The translations under genes were made by a program, and so were the position numbers. From Ophiobolus disseminans (taxonomy: Eukaryota; Ascomycota; Dothideomycetes; Pleosporales; Phaeosphaeriaceae): a stretch of 64,000 nt of DNA. The notes beneath the pieces are model-generated. The model worked only from the letters and a program-made list of their open reading frames with translations. It did not search any database and was not told the origin of the DNA. Shown here piece after piece: positions 11,760 to 22,990 of the stretch (positions are counted from its first letter, which is position 1; each line of letters begins with the position of its first letter). The stretch lies in contig MU006220.1 of assembly GCA_010093685.1 (NCBI GenBank), positions 651,502-715,501 of the forward strand, given 5' to 3'.

Positions 11760-12080
11760 TGGTCACCACATTGAGTATCTGCGACTGTATCATATCATCT
11801 CACGACTATCACGAACCACGATCAATAGGCGTTTACTGGGTTTTCTTGCCATGCCACATATTGGGGCGTTCAGGGTTGCGAAACACGTCAGTTCTAGGCA
11901 CATCCCGAAGTCACGACTTAATGCGCATTCGCCTTCGGATCGCCTACACGTAATCTTAGTTCCTATTCCTTGCACTCTAGCAATACACAAAAGTTCTCTG
12001 CATCTTCCATATTTCCCCATCCCTAGGGTCATGCGTGTTCTTGCTGTCTTACTTCATCTCTTCCTTTACTTCCTTCCAGC
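11760..12080. other. Convergent 3' intergenic region
   Basis: About 0.3 kb between the stop codon of the WD40 gene and the stop codon of the secreted-protein gene on the other strand. It holds two 3' UTRs; nothing else seen. Confidence 0.6.
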
Positions 12081-12645
12081 CTAACACAAACACGGCAAAT
12101 GTATCGTCTGGTAATTACTACAACTCCTCCCACTCGGCGTATCGCTTCCTGTCTGCAAATACAGATCGTAATAACTCGCGTCCGTCGATTTACACACCAG
12201 CCAATTCAGTTCTACATCAAAGTCAGCAGCCGTCCCATCCCAAAGCTCCCCTCCCAACCCATCAAGATCGGCTTAACTCACGCCTCCCATAACTACTCCC
12301 CTGCACCGTAATGATCGTATCCCCCTCCAGTCCCCACGCCGTCGTCGTGCCCGCAGCTTCCCACGCCAGCGGCTTGTAACTCGTCGTCGCAGTTTGGATG
12401 TTCAGGTACTGCGACGTCTTGCGCGATTGGATCGTGCCGCCGATGGTGAATTCGTCGGCGGAGGACTCGGGGCCCAGCACGGGGACAGAGGCGTTTTTGG
12501 AGTTGGATTGCAGGTACAGGTGGTAGATTGGGTCGCGCACGCCCCGGATTTTGCCGATGGTTGCTGCTGAGGAGGAGGAGGTGGTGGGGAGGGAGTGCGT
12601 GGGTGCGGAGACGAGGAGGAGAAGAGGCAAGAGGAGGGAGAGCAT
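12081..12645 (-). CDS. Small secreted protein with four C-terminal cysteines
   Basis: Two exons on the minus strand, 12282-12645 and 12081-12211, with a 69-nt GTGAGT..TAG intron. The apparent stop of the first ORF lies inside the intron. The product is 164 aa. Residues 1-18 form a Leu-rich signal peptide (MLSLLLPLLLLVSAPTHS). There are no later membrane segments. All four cysteines are in the second exon, in VCK, RSCSN and a terminal PCLC. Exon 2 also continues the pattern of exon 1: 'YDLYLQTGSD' mirrors the earlier 'YHLYLQSNSK', suggesting an internal repeat of a beta-rich fold. No family recognised; small size, signal peptide and cysteines fit a fungal secreted or effector-like protein, but function is unknown. 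Confidence 0.75.
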
Positions 12646-13045
12646 TGTGGATGAGGGGGTGGTTGTGGGTATTCGGGAATGCGAGTCGAGGGGGAAACCG
12701 CGGTTATTGTAGGACTGTCTTGATATGATCGTCGCCCCGCATTTGCTGGTCTTGTGTGTAATTTGGGATTTAGATGGGGTGCGTCAGGTGTTGATGCGGA
12801 TGTACCGGCGGATATATTAAGTATCCTTGTAGTGTTGCGAACCTCGTTTGTGCTACTACTTGTAGGGAAAACACGATATCTTACTAAGGATATACAACAG
12901 TGCGTAGAACGAAGACGAGAGTAACAAGGTGATGCCATTGGCATGTTTGGCCAACCATACACATGATCAAGGATAAGGTAACATCAGTAGATTCCTCAAG
13001 GCAAGTAGCTTAATCGAAGCGTACATCCTCACCAGTTCCCTATCA
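12646..13045. other. Intergenic region upstream of the small secreted-protein gene
   Basis: About 0.4 kb between two minus-strand genes. It should hold the promoter of the secreted-protein gene and the 3' UTR of the next one. A long frame on the minus strand here is an alternative-frame shadow of the secreted gene. Confidence 0.55.
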
Positions 13046-14191
13046 TCACACTCTCTCAACATCTAACCACCCATCATTCCTAACCAATCCACCCACCGCC
13101 CCACTCCCCCGGCACCCCCTGGGCACCGTCCTAAACGGCGCAGCCGCCGAATCCGCACGCACAAGCATCCTCTTACCCGGCATCGTCGCCGCCTCGGCCA
13201 CCCTTCTCGCCATCGGCCTCGTGTACACGGGAGCGCACCTCCAAGCCGCGGGAATCGCAGCTCGACGCTGTCGAAGGCGCTGCTGAGCGAAAATTGCGCA
13301 GAGACGCTTGTATTCTATGCGAAAGCGCTGGCGCTCTGAGGGCGTGCGTGCAGCGGCGAAGACGCTTTTAACGGCTTCGAGAGTGGTTTGGACGTGCAAA
13401 TAGCGTTCGGATGCGAAGCGCCGGTTGGGGAGGGTTTTGGAGTAGGTGTTGGGGTGAGCGTAGTGGAGTGCTTGGGGCGTAGTGGTGGTGAGGGATCGAC
13501 TGCGGATAGCGGGTGGTTTGGTCGCTACTGCTTTCGCGGTAGTTGGTTCAGTGGGAGGAAGTGAGGTGTCGAGGGAGGAGCGAGGGGCGGGTGGAGAAAG
13601 CGGTGAGGTGGTATTCGAAGACGCGGGGAGTTGTACAGGTTCTGTGACTGGTAGGGACGGAAGGACTTTGGGCTGGACAGGCTCGGGAGTGGGTGGTAGA
13701 ATGTCCTTGGGATCGCCGGTGTTTATTGCATATTGGATCATAGGAGGATCAGGAAGGCACACGGGCTCTGTGACTGGTAGAAACCGAGGCTCCTCCCTTT
13801 GATCGGCGGTTAAAATTGGTGTACTAGTTTCCTCTTCGCCGACAATTTCGAATGGACCGTGAGTATCCTCTGGTGACTTTGCATCCTGGGGCTGATCAGC
13901 CTTGGGATTGTCGGTGATTTTCGTCCATAGGCGTCTCAGTGGTTTCAAAAAGCGGGCTCCCTGAGGACTCTTTCCTTGCCCTTCGATAGCGCGTGAAGGC
14001 CTGGCTGGCGGTTTGTTAGTCTTTCTTCACATTTCTATAATAGAGTTTGGTGCATGCCTACACGTCACTACAGACTTAACGCGCTTGGATAACCTCGTCA
14101 ACTCAATATTCTCTACTGCATTAAGTCTTTTCTTGACAAATGCGCGTGCCTTTAGTGTGATGCCCTCATGATGTGTGGGGATGTTCGCCAT
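13046..14191 (-). CDS. Unknown protein, proline-rich with arginine-rich C-terminal part
   Basis: The open frame 13046-13948 has no ATG at its head. A better model adds exon 1 at 14064-14191 (ATG at 14191, MANIPTHHEGITLKARAFV) joined to 13046-14000 by a 63-nt intron (donor GTGTAG, branch GACTAAC, acceptor CAG). This gives 360 aa with phases that agree. The donor is not the only choice, so the junction is less sure than the frame. The middle is Pro/Thr/Ser-rich and contains the word PVTEPV twice (in PVTEPVCLPDPP and PVTEPVQLPASS). The last 120 residues are Arg/Ala-rich with a likely helix (ERYLHVQTTLEAVKSVFAAA). No signal peptide or membrane segment. No family recognised. Confidence 0.6.
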
Positions 14192-14691
14192 GTTCGGAAG
14201 AGGTGGGATTTAAAATTATATGGGTTAGAAACAGTGCAGACGAGTAGCAGTTAACGAGCCTTTGGGAACAAAAAAATAACATTACAAGCGAAAATTGACG
14301 GTGATGCGGAGAGAACATAGTCATACCATGGTACTCGTGCCCACATAAGATGGTTGGACCCTGGAAGCACGGCGAAAACCTACGTGACCCAGGCGACTCT
14401 CTGCAAAGCGTGCAGATATAGAAAACTGACGTCTTCAACCCAACACACATTTCGTCTTGTATAGTCAAGACTTATATAGACATAACATAGTAGTATTGTA
14501 GTCTCTGTCCTTTCATAAGCTGCCCGTACGCAGAGCTAACTCAGGGCCAACCATATAAACAAGTAAACTCCCAACGCTCGTAACAGTGCTTCGTTTAGAC
14601 AGTGATTATGGAATATTCCCGCTCGCGAAGGTGGACGTCGGCGGCTCGATCGTTCGTCAACGGTAGGTGAACACAATGGTTCGTTAGGCAC
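14192..14691. other. Intergenic region
   Basis: About 0.5 kb between two minus-strand genes, A/T-richer than its neighbours. It would contain the promoter of the proline-rich unknown and the 3' end of the first twin-tail gene. No gene seen. Confidence 0.5.
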
Positions 14692-15281
14692 TATTCGCTG
14701 TTAAGACCCGTTATTAATTACTGACTTGAGAGTAACCTTAGTGCTTGCGCAAGTATACATATTAGTGAGGTAGGAGACAACAAGACTTACTATAAACTCA
14801 GGGTGATATCGCCGCGGATACTCGCTTTGAGCTCAATCTCAATCTCCAGGTTGGCCTCCAGCGTTAACTTCAGTCCATCTTGGTTCTTCAAATCGTTGCT
14901 TTCGTCCCGGGGCGGGGCTTCGGTGGGATGGGTGCCACGCATTGGAATCTCGCCTCGCATGGCGCGCGCATGGGTGACGGGGCCGTCCATGGATGTGCTG
15001 TCTGGTCCAATGCGCTCGAACATACCCATCTTCTGAAGGTCGCCGTTTGCATCTGCTTCCTCGAGCACTTCCAACGACGTCGTGTGCATGTATTTGCCGT
15101 CTTTTAGGTCTTTCTCTAAGCGACTACGACGCGCTCGGCGTGAAGAGGAGCGTGAGCGGGCTGACTGTAGACCGGCTTCACGCTTCTCTAGCTTCTTCTT
15201 GTTGATAGCCCGTTGCTGTGCCATCGTCGACCGCTCATGCGGCTCAGAGTCCGAAGCGGAGTTTTGATCTTTGTCGGCCAT
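14692..15281 (-). CDS. Twin-tail gene A: unknown protein with conserved C-terminal beta-like tail
   Basis: Main exon 14791-15281. I use the ATG at 15281 (MADKDQ) rather than the in-frame ATG at 15305, because it has a better context and the neighbouring paralogue also begins MAD. The body is charged and low in complexity (Arg/Ser-rich near 40-60). The last 30 residues carry the tail NLxIEIxLKAxIxGDxTLxL, shared with the next gene. The apparent stop overlaps a GTAAGT donor at 14790, so the real end is probably a tiny last exon. The best acceptor (CAG, 14699-14701) adds Y-E and a stop at 14692-14694, giving 165 aa; an AAG acceptor ending at 14726 would add Y-Q instead. Function unknown. Confidence 0.65.
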
Positions 15282-15968
15282 GTCGGGTGGTAGCTTTGCT
15301 ATCATTCAATGATTGAAGGGATGGTAAGGAAGGTATCTCAATGTTCAGGAATGGGGCAGAAAGAACCAGCAGAACGGCAGAGCTCTAGTCAACGGTCAGG
15401 GCGGACGTACAGGCGGCACCGGTTAGCCAGTCCAAAATCAAGATTGATGCAACGGCGCTGGGATGCGCTGCACGGAACATGCTGGCACACAGAGCGCCAC
15501 CATCAGCCCGTTTGAGCGAGTGACCCAGATATCTGACGTCATTACGGACACGGTAGAAGGAGCCGACAATGTCACCACATGCTCTGAGCCTGACTTGGGG
15601 ACGGAGGCGAATACAGGGGTGTCGTTGCAAGTTTAGTTCGCGGCTGACGACAATTTAGACCGAAAGTTGGCAGCCGCGTGTTACGGATTGAGACTTGCAT
15701 TGTGCGGGGCAAAATGCGGCCATAGCTTCATGCATGCAGGACGGAGTTCCCAGCCGCGTGTGCCCTCGATCAAAAGCCAGCTTTCAAGTTGTATGGCATG
15801 AAATGTCACTGGAATCAGGAATACGTGGACTTGTAGCGTAGATTCCTTCTGCACACATACATGCAGCAGCTATGATTGATTACACTATGTAAGGTTCAGA
15901 TGAACGCCATTGAATTCCCAGGAAGTTGCGAGCGCGTGCAAAAATAAGATAATGCAGTGTCTTCGTGC
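15282..15968. other. Intergenic region between the twin-tail genes
   Basis: About 0.7 kb, mostly mixed sequence with no gene recognised. It should hold the promoter of twin-tail gene A and the 3' UTR of gene B. Confidence 0.5.
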
Positions 15969-16730
15969 TCAGTTTCTAAGCAGGGTCAGCGGGTGTGATC
16001 GTTGCTATGGGCTCATGGGGACAACTTACAGAAGTCCAAGGGTGAGATCACCATGGATCTTGGCCTTCAGCTGGATCTCAATATCGAGATTGATTTCCAA
16101 GCGCAGACGAAGCTGCTCGCCGCCGCCCTTCTCTTCCTCTTCACCGCCGCCACCGCCGGTCAGGCCTCCGAGTGCCTTACCAGCGGTGTCGCCAACTTGA
16201 TTGACAGCGTTACCAGCAGTATTCTGGACCATCTCGCCGGCACCACCCACCATGTCTCCACCGGGGACGTTCTCGGTGATGTCGTCAAGTGGGCCTCCTC
16301 CCTTTCCGCCCTTCTTCTGGCGTTGGCGGTTGCGGCGGCCTCCAGAAGCGGAGACGTCAGATCGCGTAGCAGACTCAGCATCTGAGTCGCCGCCTCGCCG
16401 TCCACGTCCGCGAGACTGTCGGCGTCTCGATTGCGATTTCGACTTTTGCTGTTGGGGCTCGGGTTCCGAGTCGTCGGCATCGCCGCTCGTGGTTTGCTTG
16501 CGCCCTGCGTCCGCTTGCTCAGCCTCTCCTTCACCATCGCTTTCGGGGGCAGGAGTGGCTTCAGGAGTGGGCTGCTGTTGAGGCTTTTTCCCACCCAACT
16601 TCTTCGGCGTCTTCTTCTCGGTCTTCTTACTCGATGATTCCGCACTGCCCTTTGCTCCGAGAGAAGCATTGGCATCAGCTTGTCCCTCTCCAGAAACAGA
16701 GTTCTTTGTCTCCTCTACGGTGTCCGCCAT
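15969..16730 (-). CDS. Twin-tail gene B: Lys/Gly-rich unknown protein with conserved C-terminal beta-like tail
   Basis: Exon 1 is 16030-16730. A 54-nt intron (15976-16029; donor GTAAGT, branch GCTGAC, acceptor TAG) leads to a 7-nt coding last exon, 15969-15975. The reading becomes ..TLGLLN-stop, 235 aa. Without splicing, the stop codon would lie inside the donor itself. Residues 1-130 are Lys/Glu/Gln-rich and basic (several KK and RGRR words), possibly a nucleic-acid or nuclear segment. Residues 140-200 are Gly-rich with amphipathic repeats (ENVPGG, NTAGNAVNQVGDTAGKALGG). The final 30 residues alternate hydrophobic and charged positions and match gene A. No named family recognised. Confidence 0.75.
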
Positions 16731-17588
16731 GGTAGGAATTGATGATCAGTTGGATAGATTGCGAATGTGGTGACGCGAAAATGCAGTGCGCTGAAGATTG
16801 TCCGGGAAATGCAATAGAGATTCAAGGTGACGGCGCAAATTGTTAAGAGGAAAGTAGCAAAGGGCAGTAACCGGTTTGAAGATGCGAAGGTGCTTGCAAC
16901 CCCTGCCCACACGAGCCACCCGTCATGCGGCCTGACGCAACAGTGGCACCAGCACTGGTTCCCCACCAAGCATGAGCTCAACTCGCCGCTAAAACCTGTC
17001 CTCAACCTTGCAAGCATCGAGTCGGGATGAAGGTTGCCATGATTCCGGAGCCTCAGAGTGCGGGCGTAGGGTGTCCACTTTGCCGTGCCGTCTCCCAGCC
17101 TCCGCGCCACAAATGCTCCGGCTGCCGTCATTGGAGCGCGTCTCGTGCATCAAGCTTGGTGTCTGGATCGAGCGCAGGCTAAGGTTGACATCAACGTTTC
17201 GGGATGGCAACGTGCATTCAGCGGCGTAAACCGCTCGATCTGTTTGGGATGGCAGGTGTTAGGGTCTCACGCCATCGTCGATTTCGATCTCAGGGTTGCT
17301 GTCAACATCCGAGACCAACACTTGCTCGATTCTAGAAATGCTCTCCTCAGGCCAAAAAGCGATCGATCGCATCGTGCGCGGAGATGGTGCGACGTTTGGA
17401 AAACGTTGGACTAACGGACGTTGAGCTACCTGGAAATGCAAACTTCGGAGGCAGCTACCCGGGACGGGCGTTTCTCCGTCCTCCGGTTGCCGACCAATCA
17501 AAGCCATAGCATGTGACGACACCATTTAGCCTTCCGACCTGAACACAGAACTCAGTAACATCGAAAGATTGAGGTGGAAAGCAATAAA
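16731..17588. other. Divergent promoter region, twin-tail gene B and DUF2470 gene
   Basis: About 0.86 kb between two start codons facing apart. Contains a CCAATCA box near the plus-strand gene (listed separately). The long minus-strand frame here is upstream of gene B and shows no family features. Confidence 0.6.
17494..17500 (+). promoter_or_regulatory. CCAAT box upstream of DUF2470 gene
   Basis: CCAATCA sits about 90 bp upstream of the start codon of the DUF2470 gene. CCAAT is the binding core of the fungal HAP2/3/5 (CBF) complex. The match is exact but short, so chance occurrence is possible. Confidence 0.3.
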
Positions 17589-18322
17589 ATGGCAACACCA
17601 GATGCGCAAGAGGATGCTGCGCGACAGCGCATCATCAAGCATATGAATGCGGATCACCTAGATTCGGTATGTCCAAGATGAAGCTTCCACCAAGTGGAAG
17701 CTAACATGAATACTAGGTCCGCCGCTATCTCGAAGCATATGCCAAAAAGTCCATCCTTCAGACCCGGAGCGCACAGATGACAGACATCAGCCTCAACGAA
17801 ATGAAGTTCAGTTGCAACGGCCAGCAACACGTCATCGCCTTCGACCCGCCCATGAAGTCGCTCCGAGAAGCACGTGAGCGCGTCGTGGAGCTCGACAAAG
17901 ACGCGCTTCAGATTCTTGGTCGCAGCGACGTCTCTGTCGACAAGTACATTCCGCCGTATGTCAAGTTCGGGCATTACTGGAATTTCACGCAATGCGTGCT
18001 CGCCTACGTTCTTCTACCGTACCCTTTCGTTTGGCAGCACGGCTCGGTTCTGTACGACTCGTTTCTGTACCGCTTCCCATCCTTTGCGAACCTCATCGCT
18101 AGTGTTGGTTGGTATGTCGTGGTATTTATCATGTTACCCCTTCATTTCGTTGAAGCGGGCTTCATGGCGAGGAGATTGAGAATCAAGCATGGCTTGATAC
18201 CGCTGGATGGTGTGTGGTGGCTTTGGGTGAGCAGCTGCTTTATAGAGGGTGTGACAGCAAAGTGGAGGCTGGATGGGTTAGTTGAGCAGAAGAAGAAGGA
18301 GAAGGAGGCGAAGAAGCATTAG
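17589..18322 (+). CDS. DUF2470-domain membrane protein
   Basis: Two exons, 17589-17666 and 17717-18322, with a 50-nt intron in phase 0; product 227 aa. Residues 12-100 contain the DUF2470 pattern: the starting helix with HMNADHLDSVRRY, then DISLNEMKF and a segment ending REARERVVELDKDAL. DUF2470 is related to heme-oxygenase-like HugZ domains. Three hydrophobic segments follow (around residues 120-140, 150-175 and 195-210) and the protein ends in a Lys/Glu-rich tail (EQKKKEKEAKKH), a KxH-type cytosolic end fitting an ER-membrane protein. Function unknown; this domain plus membrane layout is common in ascomycetes. Confidence 0.85.
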
Positions 18323-19336
18323 TGTTTCCATAGCTGCCGGACCACCACAGTAATCTATTGGGTAGCATGGCGTGGTGGCACGCCGTATATGCACAGCCTC
18401 AGCACTGAGTGGTAGGGAAAAACCCGCAGAAGGGACAAAGCATACATTGTTCTTGGCTACAACGTGCAATTTACTCATGAAAGTTACTTGTGCTGCTAAC
18501 ACTGATATCTAATTCCCAAAGCAGCGATGTTCTCACTTCCAAACGATGTCATCGAAGTCTCGTAACAATACACATTTCCCGATAATCTCTCGAAAACTAC
18601 AACAGTTTCGATGTCTGCTACCCAAGTCGGCTTTTATACCCGGCAATTAGCCAAACCGCCTCCAACCAAGAATGAAACACTGGGGATACCCCCACGAGAG
18701 CAGTGCAGCGTAACGTGGATTCACATTGATGCCGTAAGAAGCTAAACGTCATAGGAACGTACACTTGAGACGTACCAGACCCTTATGTGCTGGAAGTGGA
18801 TCAAAGACTTTGCTCGCTTTGATGTAAACCTCAAAAGTCTATCAGGACACAGACTTTCAAGCAGCCAAGGTTGGGTGAGCTAAGCATGGAGTGGGGTTGG
18901 GGGCCAAAAGCGTGGGAAACGTGAATCGGACCCCAAGCGCAAGTGCGCAGCTGGTCAGCCACGTGTACCGGTGAATGGGGCGCAGTCTTACTAAAGAACG
19001 TGCAACGTGGTTGGCTGCTTCACGTTAAGGGGTAAGCGAAAATTCCTAAGGCGGTTCGTCGGGTCACATGTTTGCGGCGATGCAAATCGAGGAGAGCTCA
19101 GTTTGGAGGCCGTTGTGCGCTAATCTGCAAATGTGCTAGTGTTGCTGGTGTTGCTAGTATACGAAGTAGAACCCATCAATCGGAAGCCTTCCACACCCAT
19201 CACTTACACAATCCTGGGGAGAAAAGTTTCTTATGGTCGTTGTCTGTCTGTACTAGTTTCGTAACGTTTCGGATAGTAGTGGATCTGCAACTCCAGTGCC
19301 CGCAGTCTCACTCTCCGAAGGGCACAGTAGACCCTG
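18323..19336. other. Intergenic region, about 1 kb
   Basis: Convergent gap between the DUF2470 gene and the 3' end of the RING-SNF2 gene. No credible ORF, RNA gene or repeat seen. Confidence 0.55.
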
Positions 19337-22300
19337 TCATAAAGTCAGTGAGAAGACCTCAGAAACATGATTCGCTGTCCGTACCATGATCTCTTCAACT
19401 CTTCGCGAGGTGTGCTGATCTTTGGCCAGCCCGAACCCGCCGCGCGCAAGCTGTAATTTGCGTAACTGGCGAGATTGCACAGCCTACCCAACATTAGAGT
19501 GTAGCTCGTCATGAGGCATAAGTACCTACCTCTTCCACAGTACCTTTCATGATATAGCGGATGATCTTCACGGATTTCTCTTGACCCAACCTGAGAACAC
19601 GACCAATGGCCTGGCTTTCCACGGATGGGTTCCATTGTGGCTCAAGGATGTGAATATGGTTGGCTACCTTCAACTTGTTAAGGCTGGAGTGTATTAGATA
19701 AGTTCGGTGTGACGTGATGGTAACCAAACATGACATACCCTACTGCACCAGTCCCCAATGTGATCAACAAGATCCGGGCGCTGCCTAACTTCTCGAAGTC
19801 GGTAAGAATCTTACTTCTTTTAGTAGCTGATATCTGTCCGTGGATGCGACAATAAGCCATCGTGTGAGTGTCGAACATTTGAGCGACTATATCCAAGGTC
19901 GTCTTCCAAAAGGAGAACACGATGCTGATGTTGTCAATGTATGTCAGAAAAGTTGATGAGGAAAGCCTCACCATTTGTCGTTAATGCTTTGGCTCTGAAC
20001 ATTCTCCAATAGCGCTAGCAACTTGGTAGGATATTTACCATTCTTCACAGCCGTATGTCGCGTGGTGGCTGCCCCAGCTCGTAAGATGAATGAATTTCGT
20101 TCTCCACGCAGTTCGCATTCAGGACATTTAGCACGCCCGTCCTCCAGACTATCGTCTAGGTCGCCCTCGTACTCGGAAATACACTCACCACATATTAGAT
20201 GTTGGCAGACAGTGAGTATACCGGAACTTTTATCATCTTTCTGGTACATGGTGGTTATATCGGTACCACACCGAGCACAAGCCGATGCTTCAGATGTCTG
20301 TAAGTAGCTCAATGCCTCTCCAGGATCTGAGGGCAGCCCATATGCGTTCACCCTCTTTGCCAGGGCATTGTCACCATCATTGCAGAAGAGCCGCATACCA
20401 AGAATGGCCTGTATAACATGTTGGTTTGCTCTCTTCATGCTGTGTCCGGAAACCGCTACGTTGATAGCTTGCTTGCAAAGCTCGCCAAAATCACGATACT
20501 TGATCGTCTCGTTCGCCGAGAGCTGGATATATTCAGTATGGGTTATTGGCTCCGGGAGGTTCAGTAAAGCTTTCGTACGCCGCAGACACACTGCTTCAAG
20601 GAGCTGACGTAGGTTCTTGAATCGCCCCGAAACATTAGCAATGACAGGTATAGTAATCTGCTTACGAAAGATCGCCAAATCTTCAAGTATAGGTACTTTG
20701 AGGAATTTCACCAAAGCACCTAGGTCTTCAAGGGAGTTTTGTATAGGCGTACCGGTCAAACACCATCGAAGCTTTGATGGAATGGCATGGATAGCCCGAA
20801 ACTGCTGGGTCGCGGAATTACGGACGAAATGAGCTGATTGGTTCAGTGTTGTTGAGGCTCTGATGTGGGGGTGTTTTATACCTTCATCCAGAACAACGCG
20901 GTACCACTCAATGCGATGCAAGGTGGATCTTCCTCGACAAAAGTCAGCAGCAATGCTTGCATATGTTGTGAGCACAACATCATGCTGGAGCAATTGAGCC
21001 AGATCAATAGCCTTTCCAGGACCGTGAAAACGATATACTGAGATAGTACCAGGCATGATATGTCTGTATCGTCAGTGATCGACTTGGCAGAGACGAGTAT
21101 ACGCACTTTGCGATTTCCTCTACCCAGCTTTCCAAAAGTACTGAGATCGTTAGCAGTGTGGGTATAGCCTGACATGAGGATGCACTAACAAGCCGACGGT
21201 ACGACCACCAAAGTACATTTGGACGGTGTAATGTCTTGCCAATACTGCATCGGCGCTCGAGTGCTGGTGTACGCAAATTGAAGAGCATGTCCAAGCGAGG
21301 TCACAATGGCGGCGAGCATAGATAAAGTCTTTCCGAGACCCATGTCATCAGCAAGGATACCACCAGTCACATCTTCCATCTCACTACTCTTCGCCCCTGT
21401 GATGACGTGTTTGAAACTGATCGATGAACGTAATCAGCGACAGCGATAGTCGGGAAACTGCAACGCACCAGAATAGATTGTTTGGAGAGATATGTGGCCT
21501 CCATAGAGTTAGTGAAGGAGGTAGATCCCCAGTCTCTCGCCTGAGTATGAAGTCGACTGCTTCACTCTGGTGTCTATCTGATTTAGCACAAGATGAAAGT
21601 ATCGACCGGAAACGTACTTAATTAGTGGTGTTCGAATGCTATCGTTCGTGAATGCTTCTTTCAGAAATCTCGACTGTGGTATGTGATCTAGTAGAGTTTC
21701 TATTTCCGAGCTTGACGCCTCATTGTGATTGTTGGAAGTCACTTGAGGTGGTGGCGCCGCCGAATTGTCGAATGATAAATGGGCCACGTCAGGCAACTTT
21801 AGATAATGAGGATTGTCGTAAGTAGCAGACCTCCCATCGTAGACCGGATCCTGTAGAAACAGTTTCGCTGCGGCGAGTGCTTCGCCGGCTGCTGATGCAG
21901 CGTGCTCATGTCCATATACGTTGAAACCGACCAGCAGTTGTGCAGCTTTCCCGGTCCGCTTCCATTGTGTCCTAGACTTTTCTAGGCACGAGATCGATAC
22001 AACACAATCCATCTCGACACAGGGGAAGGTCGTCAGTCGCTTCAGGTGTTGTGAGGTTCGACCACCAAGACAGCCGAAATTCTCCCCGTCATGCAGCTTC
22101 AGCCAGCAAAACTCGCCGGTAAAGTCAAATTTCAAGTTCACGAAACCGCTTACCCCATAGAACGGCAAGGTATGTCTTGAAGCTAAGAGTGGATCATCTC
22201 TGATTTGTAAAGGTACATCAAGAAGCTGGAGGAAGTTATGCGGATGAAGTTTCCAGTCGAATTAGAGGTGCTTACCGAGCCATAACAAACTATGATATTT

Positions 22301-22580
22301 TTACTGCATCCCTCGGGATGTTTTGATCGGCTTCTACTGGATGCGCGAGAAGCATGGTAGGATGTCGTGTCGCTACGCGGTTCTACCGGGCGCTTAACTC
22401 TGTCATTCAGGTGGTGCGCTGGGCTTGTAGATTCTTGTAGATCCGTCAACGAAATGAATTCCTTTATTCGTGGATCTTAACACTAAACAGAAATGATGTC
22501 TTACCTGATGCTGGCTTCGGTGATGCAGAAAGCCGTTTTGGCGGCGAGTGGTCATCTTGTGGTTGCAGCAGCCTTTTCAT
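19337..22580 (-). CDS. SNF2-family helicase with RING finger, Rad5/Rad16/HLTF-like
   Basis: Looks broken as ORFs but splices cleanly into 11 exons, 912 aa: 22505-22580, 22276-22433, 21618-22225, 21469-21573, 21190-21416, 21107-21140, 20882-21063, 19972-20833, 19739-19924, 19530-19683, 19337-19483. Walker A DDMGLGKT is at 339-346. DEAH (462-465) is created by removing a 48-nt stopless intron (20834-20881). LTGTPIQN follows. A C3HC4 RING (CARC..CQHLICGEC..CPEC) lies at about 649-703, inserted between the ATPase lobes as in Rad5/Rad16. Lobe 2 ends with QAIGRVLRLGQ. The family moves along DNA and, through the RING, may act as a ubiquitin ligase in post-replication repair or chromatin work. First-exon splice (AAG acceptor) is the least certain junction. 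Confidence 0.85.
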
Positions 22581-22990
22581 TTCGGAGAGCGACCTCGACA
22601 AACCGATATCAGTTATCTATCGCATCTAGAAATCAATGCAATTATCGTTGTCGCTGCTGGGTGGCGATCATTCGCGACACTGTAGGTGCGAGACGTTGGT
22701 GTCGCAAATTTCGAACAAGTAGTATTGTGTCTTCCAAAGAACAACCAAAGACAGAGCCACGACGATGTATGCGATGCATCCGACATATCGAGCAGGCCGA
22801 GGCTGTGCAGGATTCTTGACCGGTGACAGAGTGCTGCGCAACATGCTGGCGCAGCAACGCGACGAGGCGCCAACCGTGGAACGCACGAGCCACTTGCAGC
22901 CTGCCTCTTGCATGCAAATGCGACTGCCTCACCGTTCATCAAAAACCATCGCAATTTATGTTCTGATTATGTTCAAAGACTCGAGACATT
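22581..22990. other. Shared divergent promoter of SNF2 helicase and NACHT gene
   Basis: Only 410 bp separate the two start codons. Both promoters must lie here, so co-expression is possible. Overlapping ORFs on both strands show no family features. Confidence 0.6.

Noticed and set aside
19337..22580. SNF2 helicase fragments as a decayed pseudogene
   Set aside because: The frame breaks all fall at GT..AG introns with correct phases, and every helicase motif is restored after splicing, so the gene looks intact.
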